Source of the DNA: Chromohalobacter marismortui
GTDB lineage: Bacteria > Pseudomonadota > Gammaproteobacteria > Pseudomonadales > Halomonadaceae
DNA length: 64,000 bases
Assembly (NCBI RefSeq): GCF_004364315.1
Contig: NZ_SOBR01000003.1
Location: 62,001-126,000 of the forward strand
Direction: 5' to 3'
The notes beneath the pieces are model-generated. The model did not search any database and had not been told where the DNA came from. It saw nothing but the letters and a program-made list of their open reading frames with translations. The position numbers were made by a program, and so were the translations under genes. Of this stretch, positions 1 through 8,764 are shown one piece after another. Within the stretch, counting starts at the first letter, position 1. Each line of letters starts with the position of its first letter.

Positions 1-242
1 AGGCCACGCTCTTCCGGCTGCTGGACGCCACCGTCAAGACCGGGATCGAGCTGACCGACAGTTACGCCATGTGGCCATCGGCGGCGGTCTCCGGCTGGTA
101 CTTCTCGCACCCGCGCTCGAAGTATTTCTCCACCGGCAAGATTGGGCGTGACCAGGTCGCGTCGCTGGCGGCGCGCAAGCAGATGCCATTGAAGGAGCTC
201 GAGCGCTGGTTGTCGCCGGTGTTGTCCTACGATCCCGAGTGA
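1..242 (+). CDS. metH: Methionine synthase (cobalamin-dependent), C-terminal end
   Basis: This is the 3' end of a gene that begins before the window. The frame opens at base 3 and ends with TGA at 240-242, giving the last 79 residues. They contain SGWYFSHPRSKYFSTGKI and end in ELERWLSPVLSYDPE. This is the typical end of the MetH activation domain, which binds S-adenosylmethionine and is used to re-methylate oxidised cobalamin. The whole enzyme makes methionine from homocysteine and methyltetrahydrofolate. The catalytic and cobalamin domains lie outside the window, so only the C-terminal domain is supported here. A methionine gene upstream of sulfite reductase keeps sulfur metabolism together, although the 114-base gap with its own palindrome suggests separate transcription. 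Confidence 0.9.
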   Translation, partial: ATLFRLLDATVKTGIELTDSYAMWPSAAVSGWYFSHPRSKYFSTGKIGRDQVASLAARKQMPLKELERWLSPVLSYDPE

Positions 243-278
243 GAGATTATAACCAAAAAACAATAAAGTATTATTATT

Positions 279-295
279 TATTCTTTCAAAGAATA
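279..295. promoter_or_regulatory. Palindrome upstream of sulfite reductase, candidate operator
   Basis: The sequence TATTCTTTCAAAGAATA is a perfect inverted repeat with 8-base arms and a single central C. It sits in an AT-rich stretch (about 243-300) between metH and the sulfite reductase gene, 62 bases before the start codon. It could be an activator or repressor site, for example for a CysB-type regulator, but no regulator is identified and the identity is inference. Confidence 0.4.
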
Positions 296-356
296 TAGAA
301 GGCAGGGTAAGGTGCCCTGCTACGGCAATCCATGTGACTAGCAGGACACCGCCTGT

Positions 357-2009
357 ATGTACCGGTACGACACGTACGACCAAACACTCGTCGACGAACG
401 CGTCGCCCAATTCCGCGACCAGATGCGCCGCTACCTCGAGGGCAAGATAAGCGACGAGGAATTTCTGCCGCTGCGCGTGCAGAATGGCCTCTATGTGCAG
501 CGTTATGCGCCGATGCTTCGCATCGCCATCCCTTATGGCATGCTGGCGTCCTACCAGTTGCGCAAGCTGGGCGAGATCGCCGCACGCTACGATCGCGGCT
601 ATGGCCATTTCACCACGCGCACCAACCTGCAGCTGAACTGGCCCAAGCTCGAGGACGTACCTGACATCCTGGCGGATCTGGCCAGCGTGCAGATGCATGC
701 CATTCAGACCAGCGGCAACGATATTCGCAACACCACGACCGATCAGTTCTCGGGCATCGCCGCCGACGAGGATGTCGATCCGCGTCCCTGGTGCGAGCTG
801 ATTCGTCAATGGTCGACCTTCCACCCGGAGTTCGCCTATCTGCCGCGCAAGTTCAAGATCGCCGTGACCGGTGCCGAGGAAGACCGCGCCGCCATTCAGG
901 TGCACGACGTGGGCCTGCGTTTTTGGCGCAACAGCGATGGCGATGTCCGCGTCAAGGTACTCGCCGGCGGCGGCCTGGGCCGTACACCAATGATCGGCGC
1001 CGTGATGTGCGAGGACCTGCCGTGGCAGCACCTGCTGACTTACCTCGAAGCCATCCTGCGCGTCTATAACCAATACGGTCGCCGTGACAACAAGTTCAAG
1101 GCGCGCATCAAGATCCTGGTCAAGGCGCTGGGCATCGACGAGTTCCGGCGCCGCACGGAGATCGAATGGGCCCATCTCAAGGATGGCCCGCAGACGCTGA
1201 CCGAGGAAGCGATCTCCGCCGTGGCCGACCACTTCGTCGAGCCGCCGCGTCGCGACGTTGCCGAAGATGCCATCCAGGCCTACGAGCGCTTGCGCGGAGA
1301 GAACCGTGCCTTTGCGCGCTTCGTCACCAACAACGTCACCGATCATAAGGTCCCCGGTTACAAGGCCGTGACGCTATCACTCAAGCGTCACGACCATTCG
1401 CCCGGTGACGTGACCTCCGACGACATGGCCGCCGTGGCGGATCTCGCCGATGAGTTCGGCTATGGCGAAGTGCGTGTCACTCACGAGCAGAATCTGGTGC
1501 TCACCGATGTGCCCGTGGACCGTATGGAAGATCTCTGGCAACGGCTCGAGACACTCGGCATGGCCAACCCCACCGTGGGTACCCTGGCCGATTTGATCTG
1601 CTGCCCGGGAGGTGATTACTGCTCGCTGGCCAATGCCAAGTCGATCCCGGTCGCTCAGGAAATTCAGCAGCGCTTCGAAGATCTGGACTTCCTCTATGAT
1701 CTGGGGCCGCTGGAGCTCAACATCTCGGGTTGCATGAATGCCTGCGGTCACCACCACGTGGGTCATATCGGCATTCTCGGCGTCGACAAGAAGGGCGAAG
1801 AGTATTACCAGATTTCACTGGGCGGGAGTCAGGGCAACGAGTCGTCACTCGGCAAGATTCTGGGGCCGTCTTTCTACCGGGAAGACGTAACCAACGTGAT
1901 CGACAAACTATTGAAAGTCTATGTCGGCGAGCGTACGCCTGATGAGACCTTTCTCGACACGTATCGCCGCATCGGCCTGAAACCCTTCAAGGAGCATGTC
2001 TATGCCTGA
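357..2009 (+). CDS. cysI: Sulfite reductase hemoprotein (siroheme/4Fe-4S)
   Basis: A 550-residue nitrite/sulfite reductase family protein that reduces sulfite to sulfide for cysteine synthesis in the cytoplasm. The siroheme and 4Fe-4S cysteines are in place: C416-x5-C422 in CCPGGDYC and C459-x3-C463 in GCMNAC, followed by GHHHVGHIGI. The first ferredoxin-like half carries the TTRTNLQLNWPKLED motif at about residues 86-100. The length fits the single-polypeptide CysI used by Pseudomonas-type bacteria. The start has AGGA about 11 bases upstream. The last codons overlap the DUF934 gene, a pairing conserved in proteobacterial assimilatory sulfate operons. No cysH lies in this window. A nitrite reductase role is less likely given the DUF934 partner. 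Confidence 0.9.
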   Translation: MYRYDTYDQTLVDERVAQFRDQMRRYLEGKISDEEFLPLRVQNGLYVQRYAPMLRIAIPYGMLASYQLRKLGEIAARYDRGYGHFTTRTNLQLNWPKLEDVPDILADLASVQMHAIQTSGNDIRNTTTDQFSGIAADEDVDPRPWCELIRQWSTFHPEFAYLPRKFKIAVTGAEEDRAAIQVHDVGLRFWRNSDGDVRVKVLAGGGLGRTPMIGAVMCEDLPWQHLLTYLEAILRVYNQYGRRDNKFKARIKILVKALGIDEFRRRTEIEWAHLKDGPQTLTEEAISAVADHFVEPPRRDVAEDAIQAYERLRGENRAFARFVTNNVTDHKVPGYKAVTLSLKRHDHSPGDVTSDDMAAVADLADEFGYGEVRVTHEQNLVLTDVPVDRMEDLWQRLETLGMANPTVGTLADLICCPGGDYCSLANAKSIPVAQEIQQRFEDLDFLYDLGPLELNISGCMNACGHHHVGHIGILGVDKKGEEYYQISLGGSQGNESSLGKILGPSFYREDVTNVIDKLLKVYVGERTPDETFLDTYRRIGLKPFKEHVYA

Positions 2010-2499
2010 GCAGCGCACCCTGATCGTCGGTCGGCATGTCGTGGAAGACGACTGGACACAGCTTCTCGAGGAAGATGCGCCACGCCCCGCGAACGGACGT
2101 ATCATCGTGGCGTTGTCAGAGTGGCAGGCAGCGCCCAGCGACGATATCGCCCCGCTGCTCGCCAGCGACACCGAGCTCACGCCCGAACTCGCCACGCAAT
2201 TGCTGGACGCACCGCTGATCGCCATCGACTTTCCCAAGTTCACCGATGGACGTGGCTACAGCCTCGCACGCCTGCTGCGAGAACGTTACGGTTACCAGGG
2301 ACAGATTCGCGCGGTCGGCGATGTGCTGATCGATCAGCTGTACTACATGTCGCGCTGCGGCTTCGATGCTTTCTGGCTGCGTGAAGATCAAGTCGTTGAA
2401 GACGCGCTCAACGCCCTGGACACCTTCAGCCTCAGCTATCAGCCCGGCACCGATACACCGGAACCTTTGTTCCGGCGGCGTATGCGCGAAAGCGCCTGA
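2002..2499 (+). CDS. DUF934 family protein, sulfite reductase partner
   Basis: A 165-residue cytoplasmic protein of the DUF934 family. The hallmark block is visible near residues 76-120: FPKFTDGRGYSLARLLRERY followed by GQIRAVGDVLIDQLYYMSR. Two in-frame ATGs exist at 1996 and 2002. The Shine-Dalgarno GGAG ends at 1994, which leaves one base to the first ATG and seven to the second, so 2002 is preferred. The start overlaps the end of cysI, so the two are translated together. Members of this family co-occur with sulfite reductase and PAPS reductase genes, and a supporting role in sulfite reduction is inferred. No catalytic activity is established from the sequence. Confidence 0.85.
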   Translation: MPEQRTLIVGRHVVEDDWTQLLEEDAPRPANGRIIVALSEWQAAPSDDIAPLLASDTELTPELATQLLDAPLIAIDFPKFTDGRGYSLARLLRERYGYQGQIRAVGDVLIDQLYYMSRCGFDAFWLREDQVVEDALNALDTFSLSYQPGTDTPEPLFRRRMRESA

Positions 2500-2516
2500 A
2501 TCTCGCCGAAGTCCAG

Positions 2517-2548
2517 CCGACGTCGCCTCGCGAGAGGCATGACGTCGG
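2517..2548. terminator. Long hairpin between convergent genes
   Basis: The arms CCGACGTC (2517-2524) and GACGTCGG (2541-2548) enclose GCCTC-GCGA-GAGGC, giving a stem of 13 pairs interrupted only by an AT bulge. It lies between the end of the DUF934 gene and the end of the smr gene. The position suggests a bidirectional transcription terminator, although no strong T tract follows on either strand. Confidence 0.6.
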
Positions 2549-2577
2549 CCCCTCCTTCCTCGTGTAACGTGACGTGC

Positions 2578-3171
2578 TTAGCCCCGCCGCTTTTGCTGAC
2601 GCTCGCGATTCCGGGCTCGCGCCCGCTCAGACTTGCGCAACATGGCGTAAGTAGCGCCCAGGCCACCGTGGCGTTTGTGCGCCGATGCGTAAGCCTGCAC
2701 TTCATCGAATTGCGACAGCCATTTGGCGATGTAGGAGCGTACGACATTGGCACGTCCCTCAGCCTCTTTGCTACGGCCATGCACGATCAACACACAACGC
2801 AGGTCATGTTCGCGGGCGTCTCTTATGAAGCGAAACAACTCACGCCGGCAGGCTTCAAGCGGCATTTTCTGCACGTGTAGATATGCCTCCGGTGCATAGT
2901 CGCCGTGACGCAAGCGCTCGAGCACACCGATCTGGATGCCATCGCGACGATACTCGATGGGATCGGCCGGGCCCGCTAGATCGACGAATTCATCGGACAA
3001 GAAATTGTCTTCCACTTCGTCGGCTTCGGCCTTGGCACGGCGAGCCAGTTGAGCCTCGGAGGGGGCAGAAGGCGAGTGTTCGATGTCCGCCTTGTCGCGC
3101 CCCTTGGTCAAGGGTTGGACATCCTCTCCCAGCGCTTCCCGAAACAGATCATCCCGCATGTGCTGGCTCAT
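2578..3171 (-). CDS. Smr-domain protein (MutS2 C-terminal type endonuclease domain)
   Basis: About 197 residues. The N-terminal third is charged and probably flexible; the C-terminal half is a small MutS-related (Smr) domain, with YLHVQKMPLEACRRELFRFI near residue 120, the LIVHGRSKE motif and HGGLGATYAML near the end. Smr domains are nucleases acting on DNA or RNA, and in SmrB cleave mRNA at collided ribosomes. Which activity applies here cannot be told from sequence. The first ATG (3177) lies only three bases from GGAG, while the second at 3171 has nine, so 3171 is chosen. The C-terminal tail is rich in Arg and Lys (RARARNRERQQKRR), which fits nucleic acid binding. Confidence 0.85.
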   Translation of the reverse strand: MSQHMRDDLFREALGEDVQPLTKGRDKADIEHSPSAPSEAQLARRAKAEADEVEDNFLSDEFVDLAGPADPIEYRRDGIQIGVLERLRHGDYAPEAYLHVQKMPLEACRRELFRFIRDAREHDLRCVLIVHGRSKEAEGRANVVRSYIAKWLSQFDEVQAYASAHKRHGGLGATYAMLRKSERARARNRERQQKRRG

Positions 3172-3299
3172 CGGCATTGTCTCCTAAGGCACTGTTACCG
3201 GAATCCCCGAAGGTTTCCAACCTCACTGGATAATGCCACACTCCCCGGCCCTGGCGGCAAGCACCCGCCTGATCATGGGCACGCGATAGGAGACAATCA

Positions 3300-3722
3300 A
3301 TGCGCTGGGGGATCAGACTGGGCATCGCGCTCATGGTCGGCATCGTCATCGGCAGCGGTTACCTCTGGTACACCTTTCGCAGCCCTTACGGCTACGAACC
3401 GCCGGCCTCGCCACCGATCGTGGATACTCGCCTCGAGCAACACAATGTCTTCGTCTATGGCACATTGCGCTACGTGCTCATACGTTCGCTGGTAACGGGG
3501 AATATAGGCATCGCGTCGTCTCCTGCCACCTTGAATGGCTACACACGTCACGAGCTGGATATTGCTCCAAGCGTCGGCGGCACGGTCGAGGGCGAGCTGT
3601 TGAAGGTAAGCACTCCCGCGCTGCAACGTCTGGACCGCTACGAGCGCATCGGCGCCCGCTATCGCCGCGTCAACGTCAGGCTGGCAGACGGCACGAGCGC
3701 ATGGGTGTATCGACGCATATGA
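3300..3722 (+). CDS. Gamma-glutamylcyclotransferase-like protein, membrane anchored
   Basis: A 140-residue protein with one N-terminal hydrophobic segment (about residues 7-24), then a gamma-glutamylcyclotransferase (AIG2/YtfP-like) fold. The start signature VYGTLR is at residues 52-57, and the family's acidic motifs appear in GTVEGELLKV and LDRYE. Family enzymes cyclise gamma-glutamyl groups to 5-oxoproline. The substrate here is unknown. The N-terminal anchor is unusual, since most members are soluble, and would place the domain at the membrane. AGGAG stands seven bases before the ATG. The gene is divergent from smr across 128 bases and converges on the BrkB gene. Confidence 0.75.
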   Translation: MRWGIRLGIALMVGIVIGSGYLWYTFRSPYGYEPPASPPIVDTRLEQHNVFVYGTLRYVLIRSLVTGNIGIASSPATLNGYTRHELDIAPSVGGTVEGELLKVSTPALQRLDRYERIGARYRRVNVRLADGTSAWVYRRI

Positions 3723-3742
3723 ACGTTCTGGTTTTTTTTGAG

Positions 3743-3775
3743 TCATGAAAGATAACGGTATAAACCTTCATGACC
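3743..3775. repeat. Inverted repeat containing a motif seen again at 56338
   Basis: GTCATGAA (3743-3750) and TTCATGAC (3768-3775) form 8-base arms around a spacer that includes GATAACGGTATAAA (3751-3764). The same 14 bases, also preceded by CATGAA within a base of spacing, recur at 56338-56351. Both copies lie between a plus-strand gene end and a minus-strand gene end. A T tract (3732-3739) precedes this copy. It may act as a terminator or be a small dispersed repeat. Confidence 0.5.
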
Positions 3776-3785
3776 CAAGGCCAGG

Positions 3786-5018
3786 TCACGCCGAGTCGTT
3801 GCATGCCCCCTCAGCCAACAGATGTTCCATGGACTGCGTCAGCACCTGCCGACGGTGGCGCTCGGCTTCTTGTAGCGCCGCATGGACCGCCTGCATCGCC
3901 GGTGCGGGCGACGACTCGCCAAGCGGCACGGCCCAAGGCATGGCGCGCTGGAAGTCCCAGAGCGACAAGGCATCGAGGTCGCGCCCCAGCATCCAGCGAT
4001 CGTTATCGAGCTGCACGGCCACGCCCAGTGTCTGCAAGGGCGCCATCACGTCCGAATAGCGAGCCCCCAGTCGCATCGCCAGTTCCCGGTCGTACACGGC
4101 CTGCCCTCGCCGATGGGCATCGTACAGGTGAGACACGACCCCCAGCGCTTGCCAGAACGGCGCCCAGTAGCGCCATTCGGCGCACCGCCGCTCCCCCAGC
4201 CAGGCCGCCAGTTCAGCGCCGACCAGCACGATCGCCCAGGACAAGAACACCCACACCAGAAACAAGGGAACGGCGGCAAAGGTCCCGTAGATGACCTGAT
4301 ACGACGGAAAGTAAGTGACGTACAACGAAAACGCCCCCTTGGCGAGCTCCAGAGCCAGGGCGGCCAGCCCGGCGCCCGCCACGGCGTGCCGAAACCGTAC
4401 CCGGCAGTTGGGCACGGCCATGTAGATGAACACGAACGCCGTGAAGCTCAGCGTCAGCGGCAGCAAGCGCAGAAAGGCGACCGGCCCGCCCAGCACGTCG
4501 GCGGCCCCTCGCACCAGTGTCAGCGATGCCAGATAGGAAGACAGCAAGAACCCCGAGCCCAGCAACAAGGGGCCGAGCGTCAGTACCGCCCAGTACAGCA
4601 GGAAACTGGAAACGCCGCGTCGGCTGCGCGAGACATGCCAGATACTGTTGAAGGCACGCTCCACGGTCACCATCATCATCACCGCCGTGACCAGCAAGAA
4701 GATCAACCCGATCAGCGTCAGGCTACGCGCCTGTCGTGAAAAATCGCGCAAATGCTCGACCAGCGTCGACCCGGTCGCCGGCACGAACTGGCTGAAGATC
4801 AAGGCCTGTAGCTGTTCGCTGATCCCCTGGAAGCTGGGAATGGCCGAGAGCATCGCATACAGGACGGTCATGAACGGCACCACCGCGAACAACGTGGTGT
4901 AGGTCAAGGCGGAGGCCGTCTTGAGTCCGTCATGCGCATCGAAGCGCTGAATCAGCTCACGCAGACTGTGCAGGATGATGGCCGGCCAGCGTCTATCAAG
5001 GAGTTGTGGGCGTCGCAT
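3786..5018 (-). CDS. YihY/BrkB family inner membrane protein
   Basis: A 410-residue polytopic membrane protein with about six hydrophobic segments between residues 30 and 275. The family pattern is visible: ASALTYTTLFAVVPFMTVLY near residues 36-55, SIWHVSRSRRG near 127, and FAAVPLFLVWVFLSW near 250. The family was once labelled ribonuclease BN, which is now considered wrong; its function is unknown. The C-terminal 130 residues are soluble and resemble the cytoplasmic tail of longer members. The neighbours (ArsC-like, WrbA, DUF2069) match the gene order I recall from Pseudomonas aeruginosa. The gene is divergent from the ArsC-like gene, with 63 bases between starts. Confidence 0.85.
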   Translation of the reverse strand: MRRPQLLDRRWPAIILHSLRELIQRFDAHDGLKTASALTYTTLFAVVPFMTVLYAMLSAIPSFQGISEQLQALIFSQFVPATGSTLVEHLRDFSRQARSLTLIGLIFLLVTAVMMMVTVERAFNSIWHVSRSRRGVSSFLLYWAVLTLGPLLLGSGFLLSSYLASLTLVRGAADVLGGPVAFLRLLPLTLSFTAFVFIYMAVPNCRVRFRHAVAGAGLAALALELAKGAFSLYVTYFPSYQVIYGTFAAVPLFLVWVFLSWAIVLVGAELAAWLGERRCAEWRYWAPFWQALGVVSHLYDAHRRGQAVYDRELAMRLGARYSDVMAPLQTLGVAVQLDNDRWMLGRDLDALSLWDFQRAMPWAVPLGESSPAPAMQAVHAALQEAERHRRQVLTQSMEHLLAEGACNDSA

Positions 5019-5081
5019 GTGGCGCTCTAAAATGCTTAACTAATTGTTTGATACGTCGAATCCCGCTGCCGGAGTCAAGGC

Positions 5082-6084
<1,003 letters not shown>

Positions 6085-6085
<1 letters not shown>

Positions 6086-6477
6086 TGCGTCAACGGCTCG
6101 ATCAACTGGCGTCACGCCATGGGCTGTCGCGGGTCGCTACGCTGGCACGCCGAGGCGTCTGGGGCGGCATGGCGGCACTGGCCCTTCTGCAAATCTTCGG
6201 CGGCTGGCAACTGTATGCCAGCGGTCAGGTCGACCTGATGCCGATAGCTGTCCGCCTCTTGCCACTGGTACTCTTTCTCCCTTCTGTGGTCACTCGGCGT
6301 CCGCGAGGGCATGTCATGCTGGCCTTCGTCAGCCTGCTGTATATCTTGCAAGGGCTGATGATCGCTCAGCTACCGGATCGACTCGCATGGGGGGTGCTGG
6401 AAACACTCGCTGCCCTCGTCTTGTTCGTTAGTGCCGCTGCGTATGCGCGCTGGCGCCGACAACAGCTCACAGGCTGA
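6085..6477 (+). CDS. DUF2069 membrane protein
   Basis: A 130-residue membrane protein with four hydrophobic segments: one near residues 27-45, LMPIAVRLLPLVLFLPSVV at about 50-68, a third near 80-95, and one near the C-terminus. It matches the small DUF2069 family, which commonly follows wrbA in gammaproteobacteria. The function is unknown. The ATG overlaps the wrbA stop codon (TGATG), indicating coupled translation; a GTG one codon earlier is possible. The gene ends four bases before the next start. Confidence 0.75.
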
Positions 6478-6480
6478 GGA

Positions 6481-7749
6481 ATGCCGCTACGCCCATCGAG
6501 CTGCCTCATTCTCGCGATGCTCATCGTCAGTATCGCTTGCTCGTTGCTCCATCTACCCTTATGGCCGGCCGCCATTCTGGGATGGCTCGCCACGTTGCGC
6601 CTGTGTTTGCAACTGCCACGCGCCTCCCGGCGACAAGCCATGTGGCTGGGACTTGCCGGGGCGGTCCTCTGGGGAATCGCTTTGTGGCGCGAAACACCGG
6701 CCTCTCTGGTGGCCGGCTTGAGCGTCAACCAGCCCTTGCTGATGATGTTTGCCGGCGTCAGTTTTCTCTCCATGGCACGCCCTCTCAGCGACAGTGACTC
6801 CCCGGACGCTCGACATGGTAGCTTTTGGGGCACGTTGCTGGGCGTGCATCTCTTCGGGGCGGTCATCAATCTTTCCGTGCTGTTTTTATTCGGAGATCGC
6901 ATGCAGCGCCAAGGACGCTTGACGCGCCAACAGGCCATTGTGCTGGGGCGCGCCTTCCCGGCAGCAGCAGCCTGGTCACCGTTCTTCGTCGCCATGGGGG
7001 TGGCCCTGACCTATGCGCCAGGCATCGACTTCCTGGCGATACTCCCGTGGGGGCTTCTGGCATCGTCGCTACTGCTGGCGTTGATAACAGTCGATGCGCT
7101 ACGCCTGCCCGGTGAGTTCATCGGCTACCCCCTTGGCAGGAGCAGTCTCGTGTTACCCGGCGTATTGGCGCTGAGCGTCATTGTGACGCACTTCATCTGG
7201 CCGAACTTGTCCATTCCCTTGATCATCAGCATCGTATCGCCGTTGTTCGCGACCCTGCTGGTTCCCTCACGTGAAAGACGCGAGCGTTTACGGCACCAAC
7301 TCAACGAGGGATTGCCGCGTCTCGGGCCTCAGTTTTCGCTATTCCTTGCCGCCGGGCTCATCTCCAGCGGCCTCGCCGCCCTGCTGGCCAGCGCACCGGA
7401 CCGCCATCTCCTGCCACTCGACCATTTCGGGAGTTTCGCTGCCTGGATCACGCAAGGTATTCTCGTGGTATTGGCGTTCGTGGGTATCCATCCACTTGTT
7501 GGCATCGCCACGATCGCACCACTGGTGCAACCTCTGAACCCCGACCCGACCTTGCTGGGCATGTTGTTTCTCATGAGCTGGGCACTGGGAACCGGATGCA
7601 GCCCCCTATCGGGCAGTAATCTCGCACTGTGCGTTCGCTACGGCCTCAAGTCGCGGGACATGCTCCGCTGGAACTTGCCCTATGCCGTGCTTGGCTGGCT
7701 GGCATGCGGAACGGTCTTCGCCTTGTACGCTTGGTGGCAGACACCTTGA
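6481..7749 (+). CDS. Unidentified polytopic membrane protein, possible transporter
   Basis: A 422-residue very hydrophobic protein with roughly ten to twelve membrane segments. I do not recognise the family with certainty. A conserved-looking glycine/serine-rich stretch, GTGCSPLSGSNLALCVRYGL near residue 370, and a break between two hydrophobic halves (a charged stretch RERRERLRHQ near residue 262) recall ion-transporter-superfamily permeases. Those have a repeated fold with a discontinuous helix ending in Ser/Asn-Pro/Gly motifs. This is inference. It starts four bases after the DUF2069 gene, so it is co-transcribed with wrbA. No substrate-binding partner is nearby, so if it is a carrier it is probably a secondary one. 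Confidence 0.6.
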   Translation: MPLRPSSCLILAMLIVSIACSLLHLPLWPAAILGWLATLRLCLQLPRASRRQAMWLGLAGAVLWGIALWRETPASLVAGLSVNQPLLMMFAGVSFLSMARPLSDSDSPDARHGSFWGTLLGVHLFGAVINLSVLFLFGDRMQRQGRLTRQQAIVLGRAFPAAAAWSPFFVAMGVALTYAPGIDFLAILPWGLLASSLLLALITVDALRLPGEFIGYPLGRSSLVLPGVLALSVIVTHFIWPNLSIPLIISIVSPLFATLLVPSRERRERLRHQLNEGLPRLGPQFSLFLAAGLISSGLAALLASAPDRHLLPLDHFGSFAAWITQGILVVLAFVGIHPLVGIATIAPLVQPLNPDPTLLGMLFLMSWALGTGCSPLSGSNLALCVRYGLKSRDMLRWNLPYAVLGWLACGTVFALYAWWQTP

Positions 7750-7765
7750 CGCCATGCGACCGTAG

Positions 7766-7960
7766 AAGGATGACGTTGGTGACATCTCAACCGTCGAGGC
7801 AAATACTTTTCGCGATCTCGACCGCCTGGAACGCTATCCTGATGGGTATGACCGCATTCCACTCGATACGCCGCGGGGAGAAGCCTGGCGCTGTGTCATG
7901 CGCTTACCATCCCGATACGCTAGCGTCCTGGCGCATGATCGCGGCCACCTGCGCGAATGA
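7766..7960 (+). pseudogene. Remnant of a gamma-glutamylcyclotransferase-like gene
   Basis: An open frame runs from 7766, just after an in-frame TAG, to the TGA at 7958-7960. It lacks a convincing start codon and ribosome site. Its 64 codons include LDRLERYPDGYDRIPL and then RGEAWRCVM. This resembles the second half of the gamma-glutamylcyclotransferase fold, including the LDxLE acidic motif and the following Tyr-x-Arg. The N-terminal half with the YGxLR loop is missing, because the preceding gene ends at 7749. It therefore looks like a 5'-truncated relict between the membrane protein gene and pdxH. An intact member with a similar LDRYE motif lies at 3300-3722. Confidence 0.5.
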
Positions 7961-8011
7961 GTCGACATGCCGCTACCCGATGAATGAAGGCACACTAAGG
8001 AGAGGAAGATC

Positions 8012-8659
8012 ATGAATTACGATATCGCTGATCTGCGACGCGATTATGCCGGCGAGACACTCTCCGACGAGCAGACGCCGGCGTCACCCATCGACTTGTT
8101 TCACGCCTGGTTCACGGCGGCGCGCGACAACGAGCCTCAAGATCCCAACGCCATGACATTGGCCACCGTCGATAGCCAGGGGCTGCCCCATGCCCGCGTG
8201 GTATTGCTCAAACATTTCGACGAATCAGGCTTCGTGTTTTTCACCAACTATCAAAGCCACAAGGGCAGCGAGCTGGCGAATGTGCCCCATGCCGCGCTTG
8301 TGTTCTGGTGGCCCACTCTCCATAGGCAGGTGCGTATCGAGGGGCGCGTGGAAAAAGCCGAGGCGCACCTCTCGGATGAGTATTTCGCGAGTCGTCCTCG
8401 CGATAGCCAGCTAGGCGCATGGATTTCCCAGCAGAGCGTGGAAATTCCCGACCGCGGGTGGCTGGAAGAACGCAAGCAGCGCTTCGAACAAGTCTATGCC
8501 GATCAGAGCGTCGAACGCCCGCCTCATTGGGGCGGGTACCGTATTCGGCCCCATATTCTGGAATTCTGGCAGGGCCAGTCCAACCGTCTCCATGACCGTA
8601 TTCGCTACCGGCACCACGAACAGGACGCGGCCTGGAGCAAAACACGGCTGGCCCCCTGA
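8012..8659 (+). CDS. pdxH: Pyridoxamine 5'-phosphate oxidase
   Basis: A 215-residue FMN enzyme that oxidises pyridoxine or pyridoxamine 5'-phosphate to pyridoxal 5'-phosphate in the last step of vitamin B6 synthesis and salvage. Recognisable segments are RVVLLKHFDESGFVFFTNYQ (FMN binding, about residues 54-73), SHKGSELA, and LVFWWPTLHRQVRIEGRVE. The dimer/PLP-binding end is EFWQGQSNRLHDRI. The length matches the usual 210-220 residues. The start has AGGAGAGGA ten bases upstream. It is transcribed alone; the next gene on the left is the cyclotransferase remnant and on the right the convergent betaine transporter. Confidence 0.95.
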   Translation: MNYDIADLRRDYAGETLSDEQTPASPIDLFHAWFTAARDNEPQDPNAMTLATVDSQGLPHARVVLLKHFDESGFVFFTNYQSHKGSELANVPHAALVFWWPTLHRQVRIEGRVEKAEAHLSDEYFASRPRDSQLGAWISQQSVEIPDRGWLEERKQRFEQVYADQSVERPPHWGGYRIRPHILEFWQGQSNRLHDRIRYRHHEQDAAWSKTRLAP

Positions 8660-8701
8660 GGCCACTCGAGCGGCCCAATGCACTGATCGGCTCTCGGCAT
8701 G

Positions 8702-8731
8702 AAAAACGCCCGGTTCATGAAGAACCGGGCG
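8702..8731 (-). terminator. Rho-independent terminator of the betaine transporter operon
   Basis: Arms CGCCCGGTTC (8707-8716) and GAACCGGGCG (8722-8731) form a perfect 10-base stem with a 5-base loop. Read on the minus strand, the stem is followed by a run of five T (the AAAAA at 8702-8706). It sits 34 bases after the proX stop codon. Confidence 0.9.
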
Positions 8732-8764
8732 CTTGGGTCAACGCTCTTGGAGCGTCCGTGCCAA

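Noticed and set aside
3770-4739. Long plus-strand reading frames opposite the BrkB gene
   Set aside because: They are arginine/proline/glutamine-rich antisense products of a GC-rich gene whose minus-strand frame has clear membrane segments and family motifs.
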